DNA of 64,000 nt from Algoriphagus formosus. GTDB lineage: Bacteria; Bacteroidota; Bacteroidia; Cytophagales; Cyclobacteriaceae. Positions 8,815 through 17,019 of the stretch are shown here, piece by piece. The stretch is taken from NCBI RefSeq assembly GCF_002807035.1, contig NZ_NIUC01000003.1, positions 248,001 through 312,000 of the forward strand. The letters run 5' to 3'. The translations under genes and the position numbers were made by a program. The notes beneath the pieces were generated by a model. That model made no database searches, was not told the origin of the DNA, and was given only the letters and a program-made list of their open reading frames with translations. The first letter of the stretch is position 1; each line of letters begins with the position of its first letter.

Positions 8815-9525
8815 CTAATTATCGATTGCCCTCAAAACCTGTCCCTCAACCTTCCCCACCAATTCGTACAAATCAAAGGTCAGGCAAAAATCAATGTCTT
8901 TTTCGATTCCGTGGTTTTGTAGTCGCTTGGCGTGCGAGGCTTGACTCAGGTACTTTTTGAGCTGATGTCCTTCTTTTTCGAAGAGACTTTTCATCGCCAT
9001 GGCTCCATCATCACTGCTTTCATGTGTGGATTCCAAGGCCTTAGCCAAAGCTCCGGCATAGAGGGAGTCTTCTAAGTTGAATCGACCTTTCCAACCGGCA
9101 CAATGGATGAGAACATCCTTCTTTTGGGATTGGATGTACTTGACAGTTGCGGAAAGATTGGGAAAGGCTCCGATTAGAATTTCTGAGGCACCTTCGGATT
9201 TGGAAATTGCCAGGGTCCCATTGGTGGTTGTCATGGCCAATTTCTGACCAGAAAAGCTGTTGTCCAGAAGAGCAACCGGTGAATTCCCGAGGTCAAAGCC
9301 CTCTACGGTTTGGCCATTTCGCTCTCCTGCAATTAGATAACCTTTTTGCTTCATGGTCCGGCAGGTTTCCAAATCTGCAAAGGTCTCTATCTCTTCGATT
9401 CCGTTGGCAAGTGCCGCCACCATAGTAGAAGTGGCCCGGAAGATATCTACCACCACTACGATCTTTCCTTCGAGCTCGTGGAGGTGGATTAATTCTGGGC
9501 TAAAACAAACTTCTAACTGATTCAT
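8815..9525 (-). CDS. comB: 2-phosphosulfolactate phosphatase (ComB family)
   Basis: A 236-residue ComB-family protein. Family members hydrolyse 2-phosphosulfolactate to sulfolactate with Mg2+, a step first defined in coenzyme M synthesis. Seen are [12 protein letters not shown] at residues 23-34, the GERNG motif near 67 and the TTTNGT motif near 99, all diagnostic. Its start codon overlaps the stop of the upstream gcvT by four bases (ATGA, 9525-9522), so the two are probably co-translated. No ComA or ComC partner is seen here, so in this organism it may act in sulfolactate metabolism or on another phosphoester. Confidence 0.88.
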   Translation of the reverse strand: MNQLEVCFSPELIHLHELEGKIVVVVDIFRATSTMVAALANGIEEIETFADLETCRTMKQKGYLIAGERNGQTVEGFDLGNSPVALLDNSFSGQKLAMTTTNGTLAISKSEGASEILIGAFPNLSATVKYIQSQKKDVLIHCAGWKGRFNLEDSLYAGALAKALESTHESSDDGAMAMKSLFEKEGHQLKKYLSQASHAKRLQNHGIEKDIDFCLTFDLYELVGKVEGQVLRAIDN

Positions 9526-10616
9526 CCTTTCAAAAGAGGAAGCTTTTCTACCTGAGCTTTCAAGCTTTTATTTCGGATTTGGATAAAAATTTCAGTTCCT
9601 GCTTTGCTGAATTCTGTCTTGACATAGCCCAAACCAATACCTACTTCCATAGAAGGAGACATGGTTCCGCTCGTAACTTCGCCGATCAGTTCGCCGGAAC
9701 CATCCACGATTGGATAATGTCCGCGAGGAATTCCCCGCTCCTGCATGACAAAGCCTACTAGCTTTCGGGTCACTCCAGCCTCTTTTTGAGCTTTTAGGGC
9801 TTCTGAGTTGATAAAATCCTTAGTGAATTTGGTGATCCAACCCAAGCCCGCTTCAATCGGAGAGGTGGTGTCATCAATATCGTTTCCGTAGAGACAATAG
9901 CCCATTTCCATCCGCAAAGTATCGCGAGCTCCTAATCCGATAGGCTTGATGTCAAAATCTTTCCCAGCCTCGAAAATGGCATTCCACACCTTTTCAGCAT
10001 CCTCGTTTTTCACATAAATCTCAAATCCTCCTGCACCTGTATAACCAGTCCCTGAAATGATCACATCAGCCACACCTGCAAATTCACCTACGGTAAAGTG
10101 GTAGAATTTCACTTCCGAAAGATTGACTGGAGTCAGCGATTGTACGGCCTCAATAGCTTTCGGTCCCTGCACTGCAAAAAGAGAAAGCTCGTCAGAGATG
10201 TTTTTCAGCTCGGCTCCCATGGTGTTATGCTGATTTACCCAATTCCAGTCTTTTTCGATATTGGAAGCATTTACCACCAACATGTATTTCTCGTCGGAAT
10301 ACTTGTATACGATTAGATCATCGACGATTCCTCCGGTTTCATTGGGAAAGCAAGAATATTGAGCCTGCCCCTCCACTAGTTTGGAAGCATCATTGGAGCA
10401 AACTTTTTGGGTCAGAGCCAAAGCATTGGGTCCCTCTACCAAGAATTCACCCATGTGGGAAACATCAAATACTCCAACTCCATTTCGTACGCAGAGATGC
10501 TCTTCTTTGTCTGAACTGTAGCGAACGGGCATATTAAAACCTGCAAATGGGACCATTTTGCCACCTAGGGCAATGTGTAGGTCATTCAATTGGATTTTTT
10601 TGATGGTTTCTTCCAT
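9522..10616 (-). CDS. gcvT: Aminomethyltransferase, glycine cleavage system T protein
   Basis: GcvT transfers the methylene carbon from the H-protein-bound aminomethyl group to tetrahydrofolate, releasing ammonia. The 364-residue length from the ATG at 10616 is normal; the frame stays open to 10706, but the extra residues lack family similarity. Seen are [16 protein letters not shown] near the start, [21 protein letters not shown], and the folate-site region [18 protein letters not shown]. It precedes comB with a 4-base overlap. The other glycine cleavage genes are not in the window. An intrinsic terminator of the preceding IscA-type gene lies between that gene and this one. Confidence 0.93.
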   Translation of the reverse strand: MEETIKKIQLNDLHIALGGKMVPFAGFNMPVRYSSDKEEHLCVRNGVGVFDVSHMGEFLVEGPNALALTQKVCSNDASKLVEGQAQYSCFPNETGGIVDDLIVYKYSDEKYMLVVNASNIEKDWNWVNQHNTMGAELKNISDELSLFAVQGPKAIEAVQSLTPVNLSEVKFYHFTVGEFAGVADVIISGTGYTGAGGFEIYVKNEDAEKVWNAIFEAGKDFDIKPIGLGARDTLRMEMGYCLYGNDIDDTTSPIEAGLGWITKFTKDFINSEALKAQKEAGVTRKLVGFVMQERGIPRGHYPIVDGSGELIGEVTSGTMSPSMEVGIGLGYVKTEFSKAGTEIFIQIRNKSLKAQVEKLPLLKG

Positions 10617-10690
10617 GATTATTGGGCTATTTTTCTGTCGCCCAAAGGTAAGGATTGGAAGGGATTTTGGAGAAGGGTTTTTTAGAAAAT

Positions 10691-10717
10691 AAAAAAAGCA
10701 ACCCAAAGGCTGCTTTA
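10691..10717 (-). terminator. Intrinsic terminator of the IscA-type gene
   Basis: On the minus strand, AAAGCAGCC is followed by a short loop and GGTTGCTTTTTTT, a G+C-containing hairpin with one mismatch and a seven-base T tract. It is 20 bp after the stop of the IscA-type gene. Confidence 0.75.
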
Positions 10718-10736
10718 GAATTATTCAATCTGCTGC

Positions 10737-11063
10737 TTAGACCGAGAAGCTTTCACCGCATCCACAGGTTCTGCTGGCATTGGGGTTCACAAATTGGAAG
10801 CCTTTTCCATTCAGTCCATCGCTAAATTCAAGTGTGGTGCCAGCAAGGTAAAGAAGGCTCTTTCGATCTACGATGATTTTGATACCCTTGTCTTCAAAGA
10901 CATGATCGGAATCCACCAAATTGGCATCAAATCCCAAATCATACATCAATCCGGAACAGCCACCGCCTTTGACGGAAACTCGGATGTTTTCATTTTCGGT
11001 ACGCCCTTCCTCTCTTTTAAGCTCGAGGATGCGTTCTTTGGCCTTATCAGAAACGATGATCAT
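10737..11063 (-). CDS. A-type iron-sulfur cluster assembly/carrier protein (IscA/ErpA/HesB)
   Basis: A 108-residue A-type carrier that binds and delivers Fe-S clusters to apo-proteins in the cytoplasm. The three invariant cysteines are present: Cys in VKGGGCSGLMYDLGF and the C-terminal pair in RTCGCGESFSV. Length is normal. IscA, ErpA and SufA cannot be told apart by eye, so no symbol is given. It is monocistronic with its own terminator and divergent from the methylmalonyl-CoA epimerase gene. A TATATTTG element on the minus strand at 11142-11135 could be its -7 box. Confidence 0.92.
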   Translation of the reverse strand: MIIVSDKAKERILELKREEGRTENENIRVSVKGGGCSGLMYDLGFDANLVDSDHVFEDKGIKIIVDRKSLLYLAGTTLEFSDGLNGKGFQFVNPNASRTCGCGESFSV

Positions 11064-11070
11064 ATATTCT

Positions 11071-11078
11071 TAACTTTG
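11071..11078 (+). promoter_or_regulatory. Candidate -7 element for methylmalonyl-CoA epimerase
   Basis: TAACTTTG is a perfect match to the Bacteroidota -7 consensus TAnnTTTG, 77 bp before the ATG at 11155. No TTTG was seen at the expected -33 distance. Confidence 0.4.
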
Positions 11079-11134
11079 CGTACTAGTTTCGGTTCAGGAG
11101 CATAAACAAGCCTTGGCTCCAAAAGATTCGATTA

Positions 11135-11142
11135 CAAATATA
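11135..11142 (-). promoter_or_regulatory. Candidate -7 element for the IscA-type gene
   Basis: On the minus strand this reads TATATTTG, a perfect TAnnTTTG match about 70 bp upstream of the start at 11063. No clear -33 TTTG was seen. Confidence 0.4.
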
Positions 11143-11154
11143 AGAATTATAAAA

Positions 11155-11559
11155 ATGAGAAAAATAGAGCATATCGGCATCGCTGTTTCTGATTTGGAAA
11201 AATCCAATGAACTCTTCCATAAATTATTGGGGAAGAGCCATTTCAAAACTGAGACAGTAGCCGGAGAAGGGGTGGAAACCTCTTTTTTCCAGGTAGGAGA
11301 GACAAAAGTAGAACTCCTTCAGGCGACTCGCCCGGATAGCCCTATTGCTAAGTATTTGGAAAGAAAATCGGAAGGCATTCATCATATCGCTTTTGATGTG
11401 GAAGATATCCATGCTGAAGTGGAACGATTGAAAGGGGAAGGATTCGAAATCCTGAATGAAACGCCCAAAGAGGGGGCAGACAATAAATTAGTGGTATTTT
11501 TGCACCCACGAAGCACGAATGGTGTGTTGGTGGAGTTGTGTCAGGAGAAAAATTTGTAA
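11155..11559 (+). CDS. mce: Methylmalonyl-CoA epimerase
   Basis: A 134-residue VOC-fold enzyme that interconverts (R)- and (S)-methylmalonyl-CoA in propionate/succinyl-CoA metabolism. Seen are MRKIEHIGIAVSDLE with the first metal His, KVELLQ with the metal Glu, EGIHHIAFDV with the next His, and a C-terminal GVLVELCQ with the last Glu. The ATG at 11155 fits the family start; the upstream TTG at 11113 would add unrelated residues. The stop codon lies inside a short purine-rich motif (11556-11577) that recurs after the gene at 50251. thiL follows after about 95 bp. Confidence 0.92.
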   Translation: MRKIEHIGIAVSDLEKSNELFHKLLGKSHFKTETVAGEGVETSFFQVGETKVELLQATRPDSPIAKYLERKSEGIHHIAFDVEDIHAEVERLKGEGFEILNETPKEGADNKLVVFLHPRSTNGVLVELCQEKNL

Positions 11560-11577
11560 GTAGTAAATCGTAAATAG
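11556..11577 (+). repeat. Short dispersed purine-rich motif at a gene 3' end (copy 1)
   Basis: This 22-base motif begins one base before the epimerase stop codon. It matches the complement of 50199-50220 with two mismatches. In both places the purine-rich strand is the sense strand just after a gene. Confidence 0.6.
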
Positions 11578-11654
11578 AAAAAGTCCAACTTTAAAGATGC
11601 CAAGTCAAAATATGCTTCTTGGTCCTTTGGGCTTAGTACTTGGTTCAATAAGAT

Positions 11655-12683
11655 ATGTCAGAAAAAAGAACAGAAATAAGTGATTTGGGTGAGTTTGGCC
11701 TGATCGATCATTTGAACGAAAAGGTAAAAATCAAAAATGATTCAACGCTGAAGGGAATCGGGGATGATGCGGCTGTGATAGACGCAGGTGACCATGTCAA
11801 AGTAGTGACAACCGACTTGCTTTTGGAAGGGGTGCATTTTGATTTGGCTTATGCTCCCTTGCCACATGTAGGGTTCAAGGCCGTGGCTGTCAATGTCTCG
11901 GATATTGCTGCCATGAATGGGATTCCAAAGCAGATTACCGTAAGTATTGCCTTGTCCAACCGATTTTCGGTAGAAGCGGTGGATGCTTTGTATTCGGGAA
12001 TTCGAGCGGCATGTGAGCACTATGGTGTTGATTTGGTAGGTGGAGATACGACTGCTTCCCGAAGTGGATTGGTGATCTCCATTACTGCAATTGGAGAAGC
12101 TCAAAAGGAACAGATCACCTACAGAAACGGAGCTAAGGAGAATGATATTCTTTGCGTGACGGGTGACTTAGGAGGTGCTTTGGTAGGACTGCAGATTTTA
12201 GAGCGTGAGAAGCAGGTATTCCTTGCCAATCCAGATATGAGACCTGACCTTGAGAAGTACACCATTGTTACCGGTCGACAGCTCAAACCGGATGCCCGAA
12301 TGGATATTATCCATGAGCTTCGGGAGTTGGGGGTAGTGCCAACCTCGATGATGGATATTTCCGATGGCTTGGCTTCAGAGATTTTTCATATCTGTAAATC
12401 TTCCAATGTCGGAGCCACTATCTATGAAGATAAATTACCGATTGATAAGCAGACTTTTGACACAGCGGTAGAGCTGAATCTAGATCCCATCACCTGTGTG
12501 CTGAATGGGGGAGAAGATTATGAATTGCTATTCACCATTGATCAGAAGGATTTTGGAAAGCTGGAAAAACATCCGGATGTGCACTTCATCGGGCATATCA
12601 CCAAGCCTGAGGAGGGGAAGTTTCTAGTGACCAAGAGTGGTACGGCTGCTGCGATCAAAGCTCAAGGCTGGAAACATTTTTAA
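11655..12683 (+). CDS. thiL: Thiamine-monophosphate kinase
   Basis: ThiL phosphorylates thiamine monophosphate with ATP to the active cofactor thiamine diphosphate. The 342-residue protein shows DLGEFGLIDHL at the N-terminus, the metal and ATP motif GIGDDAAV, DLLLEGVHFDLAY, VNVSDIAAMNG, GGDTTASRSG and later MDISDGLASE and GGEDYELLF, all in AIR-synthase/ThiL order. It is preceded by mce at a distance of about 95 bp and followed by an intrinsic terminator, so it may be transcribed alone or with mce. Confidence 0.94.
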   Translation: MSEKRTEISDLGEFGLIDHLNEKVKIKNDSTLKGIGDDAAVIDAGDHVKVVTTDLLLEGVHFDLAYAPLPHVGFKAVAVNVSDIAAMNGIPKQITVSIALSNRFSVEAVDALYSGIRAACEHYGVDLVGGDTTASRSGLVISITAIGEAQKEQITYRNGAKENDILCVTGDLGGALVGLQILEREKQVFLANPDMRPDLEKYTIVTGRQLKPDARMDIIHELRELGVVPTSMMDISDGLASEIFHICKSSNVGATIYEDKLPIDKQTFDTAVELNLDPITCVLNGGEDYELLFTIDQKDFGKLEKHPDVHFIGHITKPEEGKFLVTKSGTAAAIKAQGWKHF

Positions 12684-12701
12684 AAAAAGCCATTACAATT
12701 T

Positions 12702-12738
12702 AGCCCAGGTAATCCGTGTGATCATCTGGGCTTTTTTT
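12702..12738 (+). terminator. Intrinsic terminator of thiL
   Basis: AGCCCAG (12702-12708) pairs with CTGGGCT (12726-12732), with extra imperfect pairing inside, and is followed by a T tract. It ends about 60 bp before the radical SAM gene. Confidence 0.8.
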
Positions 12739-12796
12739 ATTTCTAAGTGATCCAATCAGTAGGCCCACCTCGTACTTCCTTCCAAATAAGGAAATC

Positions 12797-13798
12797 ATGG
12801 AAAAACGATTGGTCAAAACTCAGAAGAAAGATTTCGATTTTTTTCCCTCTTCGAAAGGAGATGGACAAGAACTCAGCAAAATTGATTCTTTCCTTTCTCA
12901 TCACGCCATTCCAGCTCCTCAGTCGATTCGGAAGCTTCAGCTTTTTTTGGGAAAAGTCTGTAATCACTCTTGCAGTTTTTGTCCTCATGATGCAAAGCCA
13001 GAGAGCTCGGAATTTATGCGTCATGAGATGGTACATCGAGTGATCAGCCTGATCGAGAAGGAGCAGTTTGAAGAGATTTCTTTCAAAGGAGGGGCACCTG
13101 AGATGTCCCCATACTTTCGGTGGATCGTGAAACAGATCCGTGAAAAAAGTCCCAAGACAAGACTGGTACTTCATACTCATGTGACAGCCATGAAGGACCC
13201 GGGTTACTTTCAGGCTTTGCCTCGCTTTCTTCAGGAGCATCAAGTAGCCTTATCTGTTTATGTACCAACTTTAGACGAAGCTCAAATGGATCAGATCCGT
13301 GGTCCAAAGACCTTCAAGACTTTTTTATCTGTGGTTCGCTACCTCAACCGCCTGGGATATGCTTCTGAGGATTCAGATTTAGAGCTAAAGCTAATTTGGA
13401 AGCACTTGAAAGTACCTAATTCCAAGTCAGGCGAGGTGCATTTCGAAGAGTGGAAATCGAAATGGGGTATCCGTTTCAGTGATTTTCAAGAAAAGATGTA
13501 TTCACCGGTGGGAAGAATGATGAATTGCCTTTCTGCTGAAGGTGAAAAGGCTGGATTTTTTCAAGAGCTGCAAACAAAAATCGGAAGACATGATGATCAG
13601 CCTTTGCCTTGCAAAGACTCATTAACCATCGATTGGGAAGGCAATGTGTACAATTGTGAAAATCATATTTCTGCAAAGGACGGGAGAGTTAAATATCGTC
13701 TTTTTCATCTGAAAGATTGGACGGACGAAAAGCTCCAAAAGGTCCGTATTCAGCCTGCTTTGCACTGCTTGAGTTGCCTTGCCTGTCTAAAAAATTAA
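12797..13798 (+). CDS. Radical SAM protein with C-terminal Cys-rich (SPASM-like) region
   Basis: A 333-residue radical SAM enzyme. The [4Fe-4S] cluster motif CNHSCSFC (CxxxCxxC) uses Cys 55, 59 and 62. A glycine motif, FKGGAPEMSPYF, follows near residue 97. The C-terminus holds further cysteines in LPCKDSLTIDWEGNVYNC and in CLSCLAC at the end, a SPASM-like pattern suggesting auxiliary cluster ligands. The substrate is unknown. It lies 66 bp before a membrane-anchored small protein and a globin-like lipoprotein on the same strand, with no hairpin recognised between them, so a three-gene transcript is plausible. The N-terminal 40 residues have no recognised domain. Confidence 0.85.
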   Translation: MEKRLVKTQKKDFDFFPSSKGDGQELSKIDSFLSHHAIPAPQSIRKLQLFLGKVCNHSCSFCPHDAKPESSEFMRHEMVHRVISLIEKEQFEEISFKGGAPEMSPYFRWIVKQIREKSPKTRLVLHTHVTAMKDPGYFQALPRFLQEHQVALSVYVPTLDEAQMDQIRGPKTFKTFLSVVRYLNRLGYASEDSDLELKLIWKHLKVPNSKSGEVHFEEWKSKWGIRFSDFQEKMYSPVGRMMNCLSAEGEKAGFFQELQTKIGRHDDQPLPCKDSLTIDWEGNVYNCENHISAKDGRVKYRLFHLKDWTDEKLQKVRIQPALHCLSCLACLKN

Positions 13799-13864
13799 AA
13801 AAATGAAAAATCAGTAAATCCAATCCTTGGACTCACTTCGTATGTCACCAAAACAGATAAAGTC

Positions 13865-14290
13865 ATGATCAAAAAAATAATTCTTTCTATTGGTTCTATC
13901 CTCTTTTTGCTAGTCTTGGTTTTGGCAGTTCATATCTATATGGTTACGGGAAAAGCGGTACCTGAGGGACCCAATTGGTCCATGGGCAAAATCGAAGTGG
14001 CCAATCAGCTCGATTCACTTTCAGTGAATGAAATCAAGCAGGACTTTCTTGCAAAGCCTTATATCAGGGCCTTCCGGACTAATCTGGACCAAGGTCATTT
14101 CATCCTTCTTTATGACCGCAAGCAAGTCAGTGGGGACGATTTAGCCGCTGAATTAGGCTCAAAACTCAATTTACAAGCTAGTCTCTATCGTCCCAGCGCT
14201 GAAGAACTGGCGAGTAGCTGCCCTGCCATTCCAAAGGACAGCTTCACTTATCAATTAGGAAGTCTATTTCAATCCATCTTTACTAAATAA
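13865..14290 (+). CDS. Hypothetical membrane-anchored small protein upstream of the globin-like lipoprotein
   Basis: This 141-residue protein was not recognised. One hydrophobic segment at about residues 4-27 acts as a signal-anchor, and the rest is predicted periplasmic. The soluble part alternates strands and helices (LSVNEIKQDFL, GHFILLYDRKQVSGDDLAAEL), a layout reminiscent of a small ferredoxin-like or HMA-type fold. No paired-Cys metal motif is present; there is a single Cys near residue 118. It is 8 bp upstream of the globin-like lipoprotein gene, so the two are almost certainly co-transcribed and may work together at the membrane. Confidence 0.7.
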   Translation: MIKKIILSIGSILFLLVLVLAVHIYMVTGKAVPEGPNWSMGKIEVANQLDSLSVNEIKQDFLAKPYIRAFRTNLDQGHFILLYDRKQVSGDDLAAELGSKLNLQASLYRPSAEELASSCPAIPKDSFTYQLGSLFQSIFTK

Positions 14291-14298
14291 AAATAACT

Positions 14299-15366
14299 AT
14301 GAAACTCAAGAATTTATCTTTTAGCAAGCTTTGGGTATTAGGTGTTTTTGTCTTTTTCGCCTGCGGAGAAGATGATCCCACACCTCCCATGATGGACACC
14401 TCTTTCTATGCCACAAAGTTGGGTGGAGAGACGATGGTCCCAGATCCTGACAATCCCGGCCAAATGGTGGAGCAGGGTTTTTTGAACCTCCGCACGGTAG
14501 TGACAAATACGGTCTTGGAGATCGCTACCAATGAAGGGGGAACGTACAATGACTTACAACCCTATTTCTCTGTTTTATTGAACGAGGTAGGTAGAAATGA
14601 ATTGTCGGGTTTCACCACTCTGGTACAAGACTTTACCATCTTTTTGGCTGAGGCTACTGGTGCACAGAATTTCCAGTATACGGGATTGAATATGGCTGAA
14701 GCACATAATTCGACCAACCCAAGAATGAATGGTCTGATCAATGATGCCGATTATGACTTGTTTATTCAAGCTGTAGTAGCAGGTGCCGCTGAAGCTGGAA
14801 TCACCAGTCCTGAGGTATTGGGCCCAGTTGGAGATCTTTTGGAGTCTGTTCGCGAGCCTATCGTGCAGCGGCCTGATGGTGAAAATTTGGACTTGTATAC
14901 ACGCCTTGGAGGTTCTGGTCTGGTAGAGGATCCTGACAATCCCGGCACCTTGATCGAAGCGGGTTATCTTCCACTCAGAGCGGTGGTCACTTCCACCGTC
15001 TTGGTGATTGCTACTAATGAGGGAGGAAAGTATGATGATTTGCAACCTTACTTTACGGTACTCTTAAATGAGGTAGGAGCCGGTGATACAAGTGGCTTTA
15101 CGACATTGGTTGGAGGGTTTTCGGATTTTCTTGCAGCCAATATCGGATCGACTAATATTGAGTACAATGGCTTGAATATGCGAGATGCGCATGACCCAAC
15201 GGTAAATTCCAGAATGACAGGTTTAATCACAGCTGAGGATTATGACTTGTTTGTTCAGGCAGTCGTTGAGGGGGCTTTGGAAAATAATGTCCCTGAATCC
15301 ATCATTGGAGAATTCGGCGCATTGCTGAACAGTGAAGTATTACGAGACGCGATCATTCAAGCATAA
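14299..15366 (+). CDS. Lipoprotein with two tandem truncated-hemoglobin-like domains
   Basis: A 355-residue lipoprotein with lipobox VFFAC, Cys 22. Two homologous repeats follow, at about residues 36-189 and 198-350. Each reads like a group I truncated hemoglobin (Bac_globin): an opening LYTRLGG-type motif, a helix ending at LQPYF, a GFTTLV helix, then QYTGLNMAEAH (repeat 1) or EYNGLNMRDAH (repeat 2), then a helix of DYDLFVQAVVEGALENNVPE type. In trHbI proteins such as cyanobacterial GlbN, the YDGRYMREAH motif carries the proximal heme His; here it would be His136 and His298. No distal His is evident. The family call is from motif order, not a search. Export as a diglobin lipoprotein suggests heme, O2 or NO handling in the periplasm or at the surface. 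Confidence 0.72.
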   Translation: MKLKNLSFSKLWVLGVFVFFACGEDDPTPPMMDTSFYATKLGGETMVPDPDNPGQMVEQGFLNLRTVVTNTVLEIATNEGGTYNDLQPYFSVLLNEVGRNELSGFTTLVQDFTIFLAEATGAQNFQYTGLNMAEAHNSTNPRMNGLINDADYDLFIQAVVAGAAEAGITSPEVLGPVGDLLESVREPIVQRPDGENLDLYTRLGGSGLVEDPDNPGTLIEAGYLPLRAVVTSTVLVIATNEGGKYDDLQPYFTVLLNEVGAGDTSGFTTLVGGFSDFLAANIGSTNIEYNGLNMRDAHDPTVNSRMTGLITAEDYDLFVQAVVEGALENNVPESIIGEFGALLNSEVLRDAIIQA

Positions 15367-15442
15367 AAAAACTGGGCTTCGCACAAAATGGGGTGATGTG
15401 AAGTCCAAGTCCCCTGGGTTAGGCGACTTTTTTGGGGATGAA

Positions 15443-15476
15443 GGGGTAGCTTTCGGGCTATCCCTTTTCTTTTTGT
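15443..15476 (+). terminator. Intrinsic terminator of the globin-like operon
   Basis: GGGGTAGC (15443-15450) pairs with GCTATCCC (15457-15464), including one G-T pair, around a 6-nt loop. It is followed by a T-rich tract. It lies about 80 bp after the lipoprotein stop. Confidence 0.7.
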
Positions 15477-15591
15477 GTAGTTGTGATTTGGCTTGTTGCC
15501 ACAATGACCTTTCTCGTATTTGAAGGTTGAGACTAATCATCTCGCGTTATTCACAAAGGTTCGGGACCAAGCCTAAGACCTCAGGTAGGAT

Positions 15592-16497
15592 CTAGTTCTT
15601 TTTGTACTTCTTTAGCTCTTTTTTATCCATTTCTCGGATGATCAATTCCTCTGAATGGGTGGAGGTTAAATCATCTGCTGTCTGATCGCTTTTCAGCTGA
15701 GCATTTGCAGTTTCCAGCTTCACAGGAAAATTGATCCATTGCAGCCCATTTTCATTAAAATCCCATCGACTTTGGATCATTTTTATTTGATATTCGGAGC
15801 CATTTGTTGGATCGGAAAGTTCAGCGATGATTTGGCCGGGAATTACCATTTCACCTATTGAAACCTTGGCAGAGTTTTCTTTTATTCCGCTCAGACGGCT
15901 AAAGGTGCCATCTTGATGATAGATTTCGATAAAATTTTCTGATTCGAAGTCAGCGATTTCTTGCGAATTGCTAGGTAGGTCCATTCTCATTTCCGAAACA
16001 ATCCCTTTCCTTGGGGCGCAGATTTGGGTAGGGCTCTCGGTGAAAAACAAGACACCGGTGTAGGGAAGATTCTCGACCAGAATCGAAGGATTTGCCTTCG
16101 GGATGATTCTGCGCATGCTGAAGGTCACTCCCTTCTCAAAAGGGACTAAATAGGGAAATTCTGAGTCAGCATTAGGTAAATATTCGCCCTTGAATAATTG
16201 GGTGCGGTAATTGAAGCTCGTTTTTTCATTTATGTAGATCGATTGTAGAGTTACAAGGTTTGTCTTGCCCGGGCGAGCAACTTTGAAGATCAAATCCCCT
16301 TCGAGAGATTTTAGGTTTTCAAGGCTTACAAACTCGATTTGAATCGTGTAGGGGATTTCACTTGTATTGTAGGAGATGAGCGTGAGATTTTTCTCCATAT
16401 CCTGATCAGCTACTATTTGGACTTGTGCTTGGAGAAGTCCTGCTGAGAAAAGAACAAGAAGTATTGCGGTGAATTTGAAGGATTGTAAAATGGACAT
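15592..16497 (-). CDS. Secreted M23/LytM-like domain protein, probably catalytically inactive
   Basis: A 301-residue protein with an N-terminal signal peptide (about residues 1-24, ending LLQAQ). The central region resembles the beta-rich M23/LytM peptidase fold: ICAPRKGIVSEM, then NFIEIYHQDGTFSRLSGI, then VSIGEMVIPGQIIAEL. The zinc ligands of active enzymes (HxxxD early and HxH late) were not found; the late HxH region is replaced by GSEYQIKM. A binding or regulatory role is therefore more likely than cell-wall hydrolysis. The basic tail ends in KKELKKYKKN. No operon partner is clear. Confidence 0.65.
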   Translation of the reverse strand: MSILQSFKFTAILLVLFSAGLLQAQVQIVADQDMEKNLTLISYNTSEIPYTIQIEFVSLENLKSLEGDLIFKVARPGKTNLVTLQSIYINEKTSFNYRTQLFKGEYLPNADSEFPYLVPFEKGVTFSMRRIIPKANPSILVENLPYTGVLFFTESPTQICAPRKGIVSEMRMDLPSNSQEIADFESENFIEIYHQDGTFSRLSGIKENSAKVSIGEMVIPGQIIAELSDPTNGSEYQIKMIQSRWDFNENGLQWINFPVKLETANAQLKSDQTADDLTSTHSEELIIREMDKKELKKYKKN

Positions 16498-16623
16498 TAG
16501 GAAAATGGGAACTTTAATAATCTGAATTTATAGATTAGTTAAAATAGCTGATTTTCTAAAAAATCCGCAAAAATTCAATCCATTGATGGGTGAAAAAGTG
16601 TCAACTTCAAGACGCTCAGTTGA

Positions 16624-17019
16624 CTAATTCTCTAACTTTTTTATCAGAGACTTTACCTGAGCTTCATCCATTGGTTTTTCCCAAAAATCAATTACCATTT
16701 TGAAACGCTTTGACCTTTCCCGATCTCGTTTATCGAGGGAAGAAGTGACCATAATTACTTTGATATCGCTTTCTCGAATAGTCGATGAAAGCTCCTCTAA
16801 AAACTTCCAACCGTCCATTATGGGCATATTTATATCCAGAAAAATAAGGGCAGAATTGCCCATTTCATCTTCTGATTTCAGTAATTCCAAAGCTTCTTCA
16901 GCGTTTGAAAAGGTATGGGGTTTGGGGTGTAAACCTACTTCTCGGACAATTATTTCATGTAGGAAAAGAATACCTGAATCATCGTCAATGATTAAGACTT
17001 TTTGGAGGTTCTTTATCAT
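16624..17019 (-). CDS. CheY-like single-domain response regulator
   Basis: A 131-residue receiver domain without an output domain. The acidic pocket is visible as LIIDDDSG near residues 9-16, the phospho-acceptor Asp in FLDINMPIMDGW near 60, the Thr/Ser position in VMVTSS and the conserved Lys in FWEKPMD. It overlaps the upstream sensor gene by four bases (ATGA, 17019-17016), so the two are translationally coupled. With no output domain it must act through protein contact or pass phosphate on, as in a phosphorelay. Confidence 0.9.
   Translation of the reverse strand: MIKNLQKVLIIDDDSGILFLHEIIVREVGLHPKPHTFSNAEEALELLKSEDEMGNSALIFLDINMPIMDGWKFLEELSSTIRESDIKVIMVTSSLDKRDRERSKRFKMVIDFWEKPMDEAQVKSLIKKLEN

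Noticed and set aside
12743..13243. Minus-strand open frame over the start of the radical SAM gene
   Set aside because: It is antisense to the CxxxCxxC radical SAM domain and carries no motif of its own.
14299..15366. Tandem repeat taken as a recent DNA duplication or assembly error
   Set aside because: The two halves are clearly diverged at both DNA and protein level, with only short exact matches such as an 18-base stretch, so it is an old domain duplication.
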